A DNA stretch of 64,000 bases from CAVVST01 sp963750995 (GCA_963750995.1 CAVVST010000004.1:434001-498000), one strand, 5' to 3'. Positions 9,209 to 19,789 are shown, numbered from the stretch's first letter. Program-made: numbers and translations. The notes: generated from the sequence alone by a model not told the origin.

Positions 9209-9220
9209 CAGCCGAAGGTT

Positions 9221-9248
9221 GTCCGCCGTATCTTCAGCGAAGGCGGAC
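9221..9248. repeat. REP-like palindrome, copy 1
   Basis: GTCCGCC at 9221-9227 pairs with GGCGGAC at 9242-9248 around a CTTCAGCGAA core. The core plus right arm (CTTCAGCGAAGGCGG) is nearly repeated at 39311-39326, which suggests a dispersed intergenic element. It lies just past the 3' end of the minus-strand secreted-protein gene and may act as a terminator. Confidence 0.55.
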
Positions 9249-9258
9249 CTGGTTGTTC

Positions 9259-9825
9259 TCAAAACGGCCAGTGGAAGCCGACGGAGTCGCCGTAGCGCTC
9301 GCCGTCGCTGAACCCCTGCTCGTATCCCGAGCGAAACCCCTCGCGATAGACGTTCGCATATGCGGCGCGCGAGCCGTAGCGTGAGTCGTAGTTCCGATCC
9401 GCCGATCGATACCACGCATGACGCGTGGGATTCCGGTCACGATCGTCCTGGCCGTCGTCCAATCCCTTTTCGTACCCGTCGGCATACCCGTTGTCGAATG
9501 CCGGGTTATTGACCTGCGAGCCGGGACGATTCCCGTAGGGATCCCGATTCCCGTACGGATCCCTGTTCGCGTAGGGATCGCGCTGACCACCCTGGTTGCG
9601 AGGAACCGCGGTGCCGGGCGCCGATCGAACTTGTGCCCGGTCCCAGCCGCGTTGACGGCACCATTCCCATCCGTGGACAGGATGTCCTGCGCCGCTGCGA
9701 CAGAAAGCCGGCCCGCCGCCATTGTCGCGATTTGACTTGTTCCCGCGCCCCTGCGCCGCCAGGTCACCTGACGCCCAGAGCAGCATCGCCGCAGACAGTA
9801 AGAACGGCCAACGGAACCCGGTCAT
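9259..9825 (-). CDS. Secreted Gly/Tyr/Asp-repeat protein of unknown function
   Basis: The start is fixed by an AGGAGG ribosome-binding site a few bases before the ATG at 9825; the longer reading adds only eight residues. The N-terminus MTGFRWPFLLSAAMLLWASG looks like a signal peptide ending near LAAQG. The mature part (about 160 residues) has a repeated DPYGNR/DPYANR block near the middle. Two later blocks follow a Gly-Tyr-x-x-Gly-x-x-(D/S)G pattern (NGYADGYEKGLDDGQDD and FRSGYEQGFSDGERYG). No cysteine-rich or enzymatic motif is seen. Probably exported; function not recognised. Confidence 0.7.
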   Translation of the reverse strand: MTGFRWPFLLSAAMLLWASGDLAAQGRGNKSNRDNGGGPAFCRSGAGHPVHGWEWCRQRGWDRAQVRSAPGTAVPRNQGGQRDPYANRDPYGNRDPYGNRPGSQVNNPAFDNGYADGYEKGLDDGQDDRDRNPTRHAWYRSADRNYDSRYGSRAAYANVYREGFRSGYEQGFSDGERYGDSVGFHWPF

Positions 9826-9950
9826 GGAGCCTCCTCGGGAAATTTCCATGGCGATGAAGGCTCCACGGGGCGTGCCATCCCGGAATCCGCCAAAAATCAG
9901 TGAATTTGGCTGTGTCTGGCGGCGCGTATGTCCGCTGCTGAGGACGCGAC

Positions 9951-10397
9951 CTAGAGCTTGAAGAGGTCGTCGAACGCCTTCCGTGCGTCATCCACGCGCG
10001 GAGTTGTCGTCTCGCGTTCGACCGTGGTGCGGGGCGAGTAGAACGTACACGCGTTGACGGTGTTCTTCGGCGTGACCCGAGCGGGGATGGTTTGCATGCA
10101 CTCGAACCGGCTGCCGGGGTCGAACGAGCCGCACTGCGAACAGGTATGCAGCTCGGTGCCGCAGCGCGGACAGCGGCTGTTGAACCCGACCTCAGCTTCG
10201 ATGACGGCTCCGCACTGCGCGCACCTGACCACTTCACGGAACCCCGGCATGTTGATGTTGCGCGGGCCATCCTGTGAAATTCTGCGCGCGCCGGCCGGTG
10301 CGCCCGGCTCAGGGGCGGGACGCGGCGCCTTCGCGGCCGGTTGTCGATCGCGATCGTCGTCGTGGTAGCCGCGTTGACGGTATTTGCGGTCGCTCAT
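9951..10397 (-). CDS. Small zinc-ribbon protein of unknown function
   Basis: 148 residues: a charged, Pro/Ala-rich N-terminal third, then four CxxC pairs that could form two zinc ribbons: CAQC, CPRC, CSQC (about residues 59-90) and a separate Cys in FECMQTI and ACTFY. No membrane segment or signal peptide. The end (VDDARKAFDDLFKL) looks helical. It is divergent from the ACIII operon across a 303-base gap. Probably cytoplasmic and metal-binding; role unknown. Confidence 0.7.
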   Translation of the reverse strand: MSDRKYRQRGYHDDDRDRQPAAKAPRPAPEPGAPAGARRISQDGPRNINMPGFREVVRCAQCGAVIEAEVGFNSRCPRCGTELHTCSQCGSFDPGSRFECMQTIPARVTPKNTVNACTFYSPRTTVERETTTPRVDDARKAFDDLFKL

Positions 10398-10700
10398 GAT
10401 TGGCGGTATTGCGGTCGATCGCCTGCTGTATTGCAGTCGCTCGTACAGGTGTTGCGACGCGCAGTCGAGATTCTAGTCGACGGCAGAGCCGGATGAAACT
10501 AGCGTGGATGACGAGCGCGTTTTGTTGCGTAGAATCTTCAATTTTGCTGGGGATTATGCGGCGTGTCGTGGCTTGATCCTTTTTTCACAACGTGGTACAA
10601 GTGAAATCGTTACCACGGGTGTGCCGCTCGACTCTGGCCCCTCCTGGCGTGTAATTTGATCTAAGCGCCGGCCCCGCAGGCGCACGACCGTCAGTATCCG
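10398..10700. promoter_or_regulatory. Divergent intergenic region with an inverted-repeat candidate operator upstream of the first ACIII operon
   Basis: This gap has no gene. A perfect 7-bp inverted repeat, CGTGGTA (10591-10597) and TACCACG (10611-10617) with a 13-base spacer, lies about 85 bases before the actA start and could be a regulator site. TAGAAT at 10530-10535 resembles a -10 element, but no good -35 partner is visible. Presumably the promoters of both the zinc-ribbon gene and the respiratory operon are here. Confidence 0.4.
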
Positions 10701-11351
10701 ATGCCGCAGATCTTCAATCGTAGCGCCAACACGCTCGCGAAAGTCAGTATTGCCGGCGTACTTCTCCTGGCAGGCGGCACCATCGGGCTCATCATGGTCC
10801 TCGGGCGTTCGTCGTATGTGACGCGCGCCGGCGAGTTCATCGAACAGCCCCTCCAGTTCAGCCACGCGCATCACGTCGGCGACGACGGCATCGATTGCCG
10901 CTACTGTCACACGTCGGTGGAGACGTCGTCGTTCGCCGGAATTCCACCGACGCAGACCTGTATGAACTGCCATTCACAGCTGTGGGCGAACAGCCCGATC
11001 CTCGAGCCAGTGCGCGCGAGCTTTCGCGACGACACGTCCCTCCACTGGATTCGCGTGCACGACCTGCCTGATTTCGTCTATTTCAACCACAGCATCCACG
11101 TGAAAAAGGGAATGGGCTGCGAGACCTGTCACGGACGCGTCGACGAGATGCCGCTGATGCTGCAGCAGAACTCACTGCAGATGGAGTGGTGCCTGGACTG
11201 CCACCGCGCGCCGGAACGGTTCGTGCGGCCACGCAACGAGATTTTCACGATGGGCTACCGGCCAGCGCTTCCACAGGAGGAGCTCGGGCCGCAGCTGGTG
11301 ACGCAGTACGGCATCCAGAGCCTGACTACCTGCTCGACGTGCCATCGATAA
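10701..11351 (+). CDS. actA: ACIII pentaheme cytochrome c subunit ActA (first copy)
   Basis: Electron-transfer subunit of alternative complex III, the quinol:cytochrome c/oxidase oxidoreductase that replaces cytochrome bc1. One N-terminal membrane anchor (about residues 14-35, AKVSIAGVLLLAGGTIGLIM) is followed by five CxxCH heme sites: CRYCH, CMNCH, CETCH, CLDCH and CSTCH. The 216-residue length and five-heme count match ActA. First gene of actABCDEF; actB begins 8 bases after its stop. Confidence 0.93.
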   Translation: MPQIFNRSANTLAKVSIAGVLLLAGGTIGLIMVLGRSSYVTRAGEFIEQPLQFSHAHHVGDDGIDCRYCHTSVETSSFAGIPPTQTCMNCHSQLWANSPILEPVRASFRDDTSLHWIRVHDLPDFVYFNHSIHVKKGMGCETCHGRVDEMPLMLQQNSLQMEWCLDCHRAPERFVRPRNEIFTMGYRPALPQEELGPQLVTQYGIQSLTTCSTCHR

Positions 11352-11358
11352 GACGCGA

Positions 11359-14300
11359 ATGAGGGACCGGGTAAATATCGACGCCCTGCGGGCTCGCCTC
11401 GACGGCACCCGCGGGCGAAAGTACTGGCGAAGCTTGGAATCGCTGGCGGAGACGCCGGAGTTCAAGGAATTCCTGTATCGCGAGTTCCCGCACAACGCCT
11501 CCGAGTGGCTCGACCCGGTGGGCCGCCGCAGTTTCCTGAAGCTGATGGGCGCCTCGCTGGCGCTTGCCGGCGTCAGCGCGTGCACGCGCCAGCCGAACGA
11601 AGAGCTCGTCCCCTACGTCCGCCAGCCCGAGGAACTCGTTCCGGGCAAACCGCTGTTCTTCGCGACCGCGATGCCGATGAACGGCGCGGGCATCGGTCTG
11701 CTAGTCGAAAGCCACGAAGGGCGGCCGACGAAGATCGAAGGAAATCCCGACCATCCCTCGAGCCGCGGCGCCACCGACGTCTTCGCGCAGGCCGCCATTC
11801 TTGGTCTGTACGATCCGGATCGGTCGCAGACGCTGACGAATCTCGGTGAGATCCGCCCGTTCAGCATGTTCGCCGCGACAGGGCAGGGTGCGCTCGCCAG
11901 CCAGAAAGCGGCGCAGGGCGCAGGCATCCGGATCCTGACCGACACGGTCGCGTCCCCAACGCTTGCGGCACAGATTACGGCGCTCCTGGGCCAGTATCCG
12001 CGTGCCAAGTGGGTCCAGTGGGAGCCCGTCGGCCGCCACAACGCCCGCGAGGGCAGCCGGGCGGCGTTCGGCGAGTACGTCGACGCGCAGTACGCGCTCG
12101 ACCAGGCGACGGTCATCCTGTCGCTCGACGCCGACTTCCTGTGCACCGGCGCCGCCGGCCTCAAGTACGCGCGCGCGTTTGCGTCCAGGCGTCGCGTGGA
12201 AGGCGACCGTTCGCGGGCGAACCGGCTCTACGCCGTTGAAAGCTCGCCCACGAACACCGGCTCGCGCGCCGATCATCGGCTGCCGCTCCGCGCCACTGAG
12301 ATAGAAGCCTTTACCCGCGCCCTCGCGTCCCAGCTCGGCGTCGGCGCAGCGGGCGCCGCGTCAGCGCCGCAAGCGGCCGCGAGTTGGATGGCGCCGCTCG
12401 TCGGCGATCTCCAGGCGCATCGCGGCCAGAGCCTTGTGATTGCCGGCGACGGCCAGCCGCCGATTGTCCATGCGCTCGCGCATGCGATCAACAACTCACT
12501 CGGCAACGTCGGCGCGACGGTCACCTACACGCGGACCGCCGAAGCGCAGCCGATGAATCAACTTGCCGGTCTGCGTGAGCTCGTCGGCGAGATGTATGCA
12601 GGCACCGTGGAATTCCTGCTGATTCTTGGCGGCAATCCTGTTTATGACGCGCCCGCGGATTTGAACTTCGCAGCGGCGATAGAACGAGTGTCGCTGCGTG
12701 CGCACCTCGGCCTCTACGAGGATGAAACGTCGGCGCTCTGCCACTGGCACATCCCCGAAACGCATTTCCTCGAGGCTTGGAGCGACGTCCGATCGGACGA
12801 CGGCACCGCCACGATCATTCAGCCGCTGATCGCCCCGCTCTACAACGGCAAGTCGTCCCACGAAGTGGTGGCCGCGATCGCCGATCGCGAGCGGCCAGGG
12901 TACGAAGTCGTGCGCGAGTTCTGGTCCCGCGAAAAGGGGCTGTCAATGCAGACGCCTCCCGCACCGACGGCTCCGCCGCCGCCCCTGACGTCGGCGCCCG
13001 CTCCTGCGGTTGCGGCCCCGGGTGGCGGCCAGGGTGGCCCCCCCGCCGTGGCGACCGCTCCGCCGCCGATTGCCGCGGCCCCGGTGCCGCCGGTCTCACC
13101 GTTCGATCGCGAATGGCGCAAGTGGCTGCACGACGGCCTGGTGCCCGACACGGCATTTGCGGCGCGGACGGTCTCGGTGCAGGGCGATGCCGCCCAGGCC
13201 CCGGGCGGTCCCCAGTCCGTCGAGGGGCTAGAGGCGGTGTTCCGGCCGTGCCCTGGCATCCACGACGGACGCTTCGCCAATAACGCGTGGTTGCAGGAGC
13301 TGCCGAAGCCACTGACGAAGCTGACGTGGGACAACGCCGCGCTGATGTCGCCGGCCACGGCTGCCCGTCTGGCGCTGATCAGCGGCGACGTCGTGGAGCT
13401 GCGGCAGGGCGATCGTTCGATCCGCATCCCGGTCTGGCTTGTGCCGGGGCATGCGCCCGATACGCTGACGCTGCACCTTGGATACGGGCGGACTCGCGCC
13501 GGCCGCGCCGGCACTGGCAGCGGTTTCAACGTGAACCCGCTGCGGACGGTCGGCGCGATGGACACGCTGCCGGGCGTGCAGCTCTCGAAAACCGGCGAGA
13601 CCTACCAACTCGCGTCCACGCAGGATCACTGGTCGCTCGAAGGACGAAACCTGATTCGCGTGGCGACCGAAGCGCAGTTCGCCGAAGATCCGCACTTCGC
13701 TCAGAAGATGGAACATCAGCCCCTGAACGGGCTGACGATGTACGGCGACTTCCGGTACGAGGGCTATGCCTGGGGCATGGCCATCGACCAGAACGTGTGC
13801 ACCGGCTGCAACTCCTGCGTCGTCGCCTGTCAGGCGGAGAACAACGTCCCGGTGGTCGGCAAGGAGCAGGTGCTCAACGGCCGCGAGATGCACTGGCTGC
13901 GCGTGGACCGTTACTACACCGGCGATCTCGAGAACCCGGAGACCTTCCACCAGCCGATGCCCTGCCAGCAGTGCGAGAACGCGCCCTGCGAGGTGGTCTG
14001 CCCCGTGGCCGCGACCGTGCACAACAATGAAGGCCTGAACGACATGGTCTACAACCGGTGCGTGGGGACCCGGTACTGCTCGAACAACTGTCCGTATAAG
14101 GTGCGCCGCTTCAACTTCCTGCTGTACCAGGACTGGGATACGCCGAGCCTGTGGCTGCAGCGCAACCCCGACGTCACCGTCCGCAGCCGCGGCGTGATGG
14201 AAAAGTGCACCTACTGCGTGCAGCGCATCAACCACGCCCGCATCGCGGCCAAGCTCGAGGACCGCGAGATTCGCGACGGCGAAGTCGTGACCGCGTGCCA

Positions 14301-14508
14301 GTCGGCGTGCCCGACCGAGGCCATCGTGTTCGGCAACCTGAACGATCCGAACAGCCGGGTTGCGCGTCTGAAGCGGAGCACGCTCAACTACGCTCTGCTC
14401 GCCGAACTCAACTCGCGGCCGCGAACCACCTACATGGCGATCGTGCGCAATCCGAATACCGAGCTCGAGCCGGCGGCGCCGCAGGCCACGGAAGAGGGAG
14501 AAGGATAG
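11359..14508 (+). CDS. actB: ACIII iron-sulfur/molybdopterin-oxidoreductase-like subunit ActB (first copy)
   Basis: Large periplasmic subunit: an N-terminal region related to molybdopterin oxidoreductases (in ACIII this domain lacks the cofactor) and a C-terminal ferredoxin domain. A twin-arginine motif GRRSFLKLMG near residue 53 is followed by a hydrophobic stretch ending LAGVSAC, consistent with Tat export and possibly a lipid-anchored Cys. The cluster cysteines begin at about residue 814 (CTGCNSCVVAC) and continue with CQQCENAPCEVVCP, CVGTRYCSNNCP and CTYC...CQSACP, enough for four Fe-S clusters. A Pro/Ala-rich linker lies at about residues 530-575. Intact at 1049 residues. Confidence 0.93.
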   Translation: MRDRVNIDALRARLDGTRGRKYWRSLESLAETPEFKEFLYREFPHNASEWLDPVGRRSFLKLMGASLALAGVSACTRQPNEELVPYVRQPEELVPGKPLFFATAMPMNGAGIGLLVESHEGRPTKIEGNPDHPSSRGATDVFAQAAILGLYDPDRSQTLTNLGEIRPFSMFAATGQGALASQKAAQGAGIRILTDTVASPTLAAQITALLGQYPRAKWVQWEPVGRHNAREGSRAAFGEYVDAQYALDQATVILSLDADFLCTGAAGLKYARAFASRRRVEGDRSRANRLYAVESSPTNTGSRADHRLPLRATEIEAFTRALASQLGVGAAGAASAPQAAASWMAPLVGDLQAHRGQSLVIAGDGQPPIVHALAHAINNSLGNVGATVTYTRTAEAQPMNQLAGLRELVGEMYAGTVEFLLILGGNPVYDAPADLNFAAAIERVSLRAHLGLYEDETSALCHWHIPETHFLEAWSDVRSDDGTATIIQPLIAPLYNGKSSHEVVAAIADRERPGYEVVREFWSREKGLSMQTPPAPTAPPPPLTSAPAPAVAAPGGGQGGPPAVATAPPPIAAAPVPPVSPFDREWRKWLHDGLVPDTAFAARTVSVQGDAAQAPGGPQSVEGLEAVFRPCPGIHDGRFANNAWLQELPKPLTKLTWDNAALMSPATAARLALISGDVVELRQGDRSIRIPVWLVPGHAPDTLTLHLGYGRTRAGRAGTGSGFNVNPLRTVGAMDTLPGVQLSKTGETYQLASTQDHWSLEGRNLIRVATEAQFAEDPHFAQKMEHQPLNGLTMYGDFRYEGYAWGMAIDQNVCTGCNSCVVACQAENNVPVVGKEQVLNGREMHWLRVDRYYTGDLENPETFHQPMPCQQCENAPCEVVCPVAATVHNNEGLNDMVYNRCVGTRYCSNNCPYKVRRFNFLLYQDWDTPSLWLQRNPDVTVRSRGVMEKCTYCVQRINHARIAAKLEDREIRDGEVVTACQSACPTEAIVFGNLNDPNSRVARLKRSTLNYALLAELNSRPRTTYMAIVRNPNTELEPAAPQATEEGEG

Positions 14509-14510
14509 AG

Positions 14511-15926
<1,416 letters not shown>

Positions 15927-15944
15927 CGTGATGGCCACGAGAAG

Positions 15945-16478
15945 ATGTCTCCCGCGCTCTACGGCCTGATGGCCGAGTTCGACTCGCCGACGGCGTTGGT
16001 ACGCGCCACCGAGCGTGCGCGGCTCGAGGGCTACCGGCAGATGGATGCCTACTCGCCGATTCCGATCGAGGAACTGAGCGAGGCGCTCGGTCTTCGCCGC
16101 ACCCGGTTGCCGATGCTCGTGCTGGCCGGCGGGATTCTTGGCGGGCTGGCCGGTTTCGGTCTCGAGTACTGGTCGCAGGTCATCGCCTATCCGCTGAACA
16201 TCGGCGGTCGGCCGTACAACAGCTGGCCGCACTTCATCCCGGTGACGTTCGAGACGACAGTCCTTGGCGCCGCGCTGTGCTGCTTCGTCGGCATGTGGGC
16301 GCTGAACAAGCTGCCGATGCCGTACCACCCCGTGTTCAACGTCCCGGCATTTGCGCGCGCGTCGCGCGACCGGTTCTTCCTGTGCATCGAGACGACCGAC
16401 CCGCGGTTCGATCGGCACGCGACGGCGAAGTTTCTCGAAAGCCTGCACCCGGTGGGAGTGTCCGAAGTTGCACCCTAG
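15945..16478 (+). CDS. actD: ACIII subunit ActD (DUF3341), first copy
   Basis: 177 residues. The soluble N-terminal part (LYGLMAEFDSPTALVRATERARLEGY) and two membrane helices (about residues 62-85 and 100-125) are the DUF3341 pattern of ActD. The C-terminal half (DRFFLCIETTDPRFD) is conserved in the second copy. A small structural ACIII subunit at the expected position between actC and actE. Confidence 0.9.
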   Translation: MSPALYGLMAEFDSPTALVRATERARLEGYRQMDAYSPIPIEELSEALGLRRTRLPMLVLAGGILGGLAGFGLEYWSQVIAYPLNIGGRPYNSWPHFIPVTFETTVLGAALCCFVGMWALNKLPMPYHPVFNVPAFARASRDRFFLCIETTDPRFDRHATAKFLESLHPVGVSEVAP

Positions 16479-16479
16479 C

Positions 16480-17121
16480 GTGAACTCCCATTCCCGCAAC
16501 GCCCAACTCCCAAGTCGTGTTGGGCGTTGGTCTTTTGGGCGTTGGGAGTTCGCTGCCATCGCCCTGTGCCTGGCCGCGGCCGGCTGCCGCCAGGACATGC
16601 ACGACGCGCCGCGGTACGAGCCGCTCGAGGCGAGCACATTCTTTGGCGACGGGCGCGGTTCGCGCACCCTGGTGGCCAACACCGTCGCCCGCGGGACGCT
16701 GCGCGAGGATGAACATCTTTACGCGGGCAAGGTCAACGGGCAGCTCACGGATCTATTTCCGATGCCAGTCACGGCGGAGGTGATGGCACGCGGCCGCGAG
16801 CGCTTCAACGTGTTCTGTTCGCCCTGTCATGGCCGCACCGGTCAGGGCAACGGGATGGTGGTGCAGCGCGGCTTCCGGGCGCCGACCTCGTTTCACGAGA
16901 ATCGCCTTCGGAGCGCACCCGCCGGCTATTTCTTCGACGTGATGACGCACGGCTTTGGCGCCATGCCCGACTACGCTGCACAGGTGCCGGTGGCCGATCG
17001 GTGGGCGATCGCTGCCTTTATCCGCGCGCTGCAGTTCAGCCAGCGGGCGACGGTTGACGACGTGCCTGCAGAGCGCCGCGGTGAGCTCGACGCGCCGGCG
17101 GTGCCCCAGGAGCCGCGGTAA
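16480..17121 (+). CDS. actE: ACIII monoheme cytochrome c lipoprotein ActE (first copy)
   Basis: The only workable start in frame is the GTG at 16480, overlapping nothing and two bases after actD. Residues 2-24 are encoded by an intergenic-type palindromic repeat (16483-16550). The hydrophobic core AAIALCLAAAGC then ends in a lipobox cysteine. The mature domain has one heme site (CSPCH) and a probable Met ligand in HGFGAMPDY. It overlaps actF by one base. The repeat-derived n-region, including RVGRWSFGRWEF, is unusual. Confidence 0.88.
   Translation: MNSHSRNAQLPSRVGRWSFGRWEFAAIALCLAAAGCRQDMHDAPRYEPLEASTFFGDGRGSRTLVANTVARGTLREDEHLYAGKVNGQLTDLFPMPVTAEVMARGRERFNVFCSPCHGRTGQGNGMVVQRGFRAPTSFHENRLRSAPAGYFFDVMTHGFGAMPDYAAQVPVADRWAIAAFIRALQFSQRATVDDVPAERRGELDAPAVPQEPR
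16483..16550. repeat. Imperfect palindrome of AACTCCCAAC-type units, copy A
   Basis: The left arm is made of AACTCCC and GCCCAACTCCCAA units and the right arm of their complements TTGGGCGTTGG and GGGCGTTGGGAGTT. The same element recurs at 35228-35291 and 56604-56652. Here it lies inside the 5' end of actE and is translated. Confidence 0.85.
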
Positions 17122-18339
17122 TGGCCGACACTACCTACGCACCACCCGCCGATATCGACGCGCGCCGCTCGCGCGCGCTCGTGGCCGGAGGCATCGGCCT
17201 GGCGGCGTGCGCGCTGGGATTCATCTTCGATCGCGGCCATTTTTTCAGGTCGTGGCTGATTGCCTACCTGCTGTTCCTGGGGATCGCGCTCGGTTCGATG
17301 GCGCTGCTGATGATCCAGCACCTGTCGGGTGGGGCGTGGGGCATCTTCCGCAGGATCTTCGAAGCGTCGAGTCGGACGCTGCCGTTGATGGCGCTGCTTT
17401 TCCTGCCGATCGTGCTCGGGATGGGCAGCATCTATCCCTGGACCCATGCGGACCTGGTCCAGCAGGACGAGGTGCTGCGGCACAAGGCAATCTACTTGAA
17501 TATCGGCTTTTTTCTGGTGCGCGCCCTGGTGTACTTCGCCGGCTGGATCACCCTCGCGTGGACGCTCTCGCGCCTCTCCCGCCGGCAGGACGAAGGGGAC
17601 ATGAGCGTGAACCTCCGCATCCAGTACCTGTGCGGCGGCGGCATCGTCGTCTACGCGTTCTCGGCGACCTCCGCCGCGATCGACTGGATCATGTCGATTA
17701 ACCCGCACTGGTACTCGACGCTGTTCGGCTTCATCTTCATCGGCGGACAGGGACTGTCGGCGCTGGCGTTCACGATCGTCGTCAGCACCTTACTCGCCAG
17801 ACAGGCGCCGATGGCGAACCTGCTCAAGCCGAGCCACTTCCACGACCTTGGCAAGCTGTCGCTCGCGTTCGTCATGCTCTGGGCCTATTTCAACTTCTCG
17901 CAGTACATGCTCGTGTATGCGGCGAACCTCGTCGAGGAGATCCCGTACTTCATCGCCAGGATCAGCCACGGCTGGCAGTACCTCGCGCTGTTTCTCGTGA
18001 TCTTCCATTTCGCCGTGCCGTTCCTGCTGCTGCTCTCGCGCGATCTGAAGCGGATGCCGCACCGCCTCGTCTGGGTGGCGCTGGCGCTGCTCGTTGTGCG
18101 GTATATCGATCTGTTCATGCTGGTGTCGCCCGAGTTCGACGCCGACGGGGGCGAACCTGCATATGCTGCCCGGCGAGCACGAGGGCGGCATCTTCGTCCA
18201 CTGGCTGGATCTCGCGGCGCCACTGGCGATTGGCGGACTCTGGCTGTGGATGTTCTTCACGCAGCTGGCGCAGCGGCCGCTGCTCGCGTTCGGCGATCCG
18301 TACCTCCGCGACGCGCTGGAAAGCACAGGGGGCCACTGA
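17121..18339 (+). CDS. actF: ACIII integral membrane subunit ActF (first copy), frameshifted near the 3' end
   Basis: Membrane protein of about ten helices with ActF features: SWLIAYLLFLGIALGSMALL, WTHADLV, DWIMSINPHWYSTLFGF and the C-terminal RYIDLFMLV. The reading frame breaks at the GGGGG run at 18147-18151. Removing one G restores DGANLHMLPGEHEGGIFVHWLD and a last membrane helix, ending at 18339. The unmodified frame would run on into the next genes as a nonsense fusion. A homopolymer sequencing error is the simplest explanation. Confidence 0.88.
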
Positions 18340-18849
18340 TGGACCACCAGCACGACGCGGTGGGACACGCCTCGGCCGATGCCGAGTACCTGGAAACGCC
18401 GCCGGGCTCGACCTACGAGCACACCGACGCAAGCGTCTGGATCATCGTCAAGTTCCTGTTCTGGCTCGCACTCTCGGCGGTCATCATCCACGTGGGCCTC
18501 GGCCTTCTGTACGCATTGCTCATCGAGCGGGCGGAGGAGACTCGGCGAGCCGCGCTACCCGCTTGCGGCGACGCAGGGAGAACGGCTGCCCCCGACGCCG
18601 CGGCTGCAGCAGTTCCCGAACAAAGAGTTCTACGAGTTCCGTGTCGGAGAAGAGGCGTTTCTCGAGGGCTACGGGTGGATGAACAAGGAGGCCGGGATCG
18701 TCCACATCCCGATCGAGGATGCGATGCGGCTGATGGTCGAGCGCGGGCTGCCGTCGCGCGCGCCGGCGGACGGGCAGGCGCTCGAAACGCCCGGCCTGAT
18801 GCCGTCGGACGCGAGCGCGGGGCGCGTAATGGAGCGGCGACGGCAATGA
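18339..18849 (+). CDS. Small single-helix membrane protein of the ACIII/caa3 operon, frameshifted
   Basis: Starts MDHQHDAVGHASADAEYLE; one membrane helix (about residues 28-50, IIVKFLFWLALSAVIIHVGL) is followed by a soluble part in another frame: GEPRYPLAATQGERLPPTPRLQQFP, then VGEEAFLEGYGWMNKEAGIVHIPI. The two halves join with a one-base shift between about 18536 and 18548. The position between actF and sco suggests an accessory protein of the ACIII/oxidase assembly. No family name is offered; the soluble part looks conserved in style rather than random. Confidence 0.7.
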
Positions 18850-19775
18850 CACGGCACATGCCAGCCAGGCACAAGTCGCAAGGCACCGGTCCCAAGGCTC
18901 AAATCAGGACCGGTGTGTTCTGGGCCTTGAGCCTTGTGATTTGGGCTTTGTGCCTTGTTCCGAATGCTCACGCCCAGCCCGGCTTCCCCGCGGGCTACAG
19001 CGACCCGCAGCGGCCAGGCACCGTGTCGACAGATGCCGTGCCGCAGCTCAAGGACGTCAGCTTCAAGCAGCGGCTGAACGAGATGCTGCCGCTCGACGCG
19101 CTCGTTCACCGACGAGACCGGCCGGCACGTGACGCTCGGGGAGCTACTTCGGCCGCAAGCCCGTGCTGCTCGCCTTCGTGTATTACCAGTGCCCGATGCT
19201 GTGCACCCAGGTGATGAACGGACTGTCGAGCGCGCTGAAGGTGATGCCCTTCGCGGCAGGCAAGGATTACGAAGTCGTCCTCGTCAGCTTCGACCCGCGC
19301 GACACGCCGGCGACCGCTGCAGAGAAGAAACGAGCGCACCTCGAATACTGGTCGGCTGAAAAGGACGCCGGTTCGTGGCACCTGTTAAGCGGCGACGAGG
19401 CGACCATCCGCCGCGTCGACCTCCGCGGCCGGCTTTACCTACCACTGGGATGAGCGCACCGGGCAGTTTGCGCACGTCAGCGGCATTCTGGCGGTGACGC
19501 CCGAAGGGCGCCTGTCGCGGTACTTTTACGGCGTCGAGTACTCGCCGAAGGAACTGCGCCTCGCGCTCGTGGAATCGGGCCAGGGGCGCATCGGCTCGGC
19601 GATCGACGAGCTGCTGCTTTACTGCTTCCATTACGACCCCGAGAGCGGCCGCTACGGCCTGGTGGTGATGAATCTCGTGCGGCTTGGCGGGGTCCTGACC
19701 GTGCTGGCCATCGGCGGATACATCCTGGTGATGCGGCGCCGTGAGTCGCGCATCCCGGCGCCGCGCCGGGCGTGA
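18846..19775 (+). CDS. SCO1/SenC-type copper chaperone for oxidase assembly, multiply frameshifted
   Basis: Thioredoxin-fold protein that delivers copper to the CuA site. The copper ligand motif is CPMLC, a C-x3-C in FVYYQCPMLCTQVMN; VLVSFDPRDTP is also typical. Reading across three one-base shifts (about 19100-19106, the GGGG at 19138-19141, and 19418-19430) gives a continuous protein, e.g. FTDETGRHVTLG-SYFGRKPVLLAFVYY and GFTYHWDERTGQFAHVSG. A C-terminal membrane helix (VVMNLVRLGGVLTVLAIGG) follows. The signal peptide is encoded by a palindromic repeat. It overlaps the preceding gene (ATGA). Confidence 0.82.
18868..18957. repeat. Imperfect palindrome of GGCACAAG/AAGGCTCAA units
   Basis: GGCACAAG (18868) mirrors CTTTGTGCC (18946-18954), CACCGGTCC mirrors GGACCGGTG, and AAGGCTCAA mirrors TTGAGCCTT. 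The architecture resembles the AACTCCCAAC repeats but with different units. Its right arm encodes VFWALSLVIWALCLV, the hydrophobic core of the SCO signal peptide. Confidence 0.75.
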
Positions 19776-19789
19776 GACGGTAACGACTT

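Noticed and set aside
10554..10973. 139-codon minus-strand frame overlapping the actA1 start
   Set aside because: It overlaps a certain cytochrome gene in antisense and shows no motif or ribosome-binding site.
12946..13090. The Pro/Ala-rich stretch of ActB1 as a frameshift artefact
   Set aside because: The frame is continuous on both sides with correct ActB sequence, and the stretch reads as a plausible linker, so it was kept as part of the protein.
18339..19214. A natural fusion of actF, the small membrane protein and SCO (a continuous open frame from 17121 to 19214)
   Set aside because: The continuous frame arises only because the actF frameshift at 18147-18151 skips its stop. The correct frame of each gene restores separate proteins with overlapping starts and stops.
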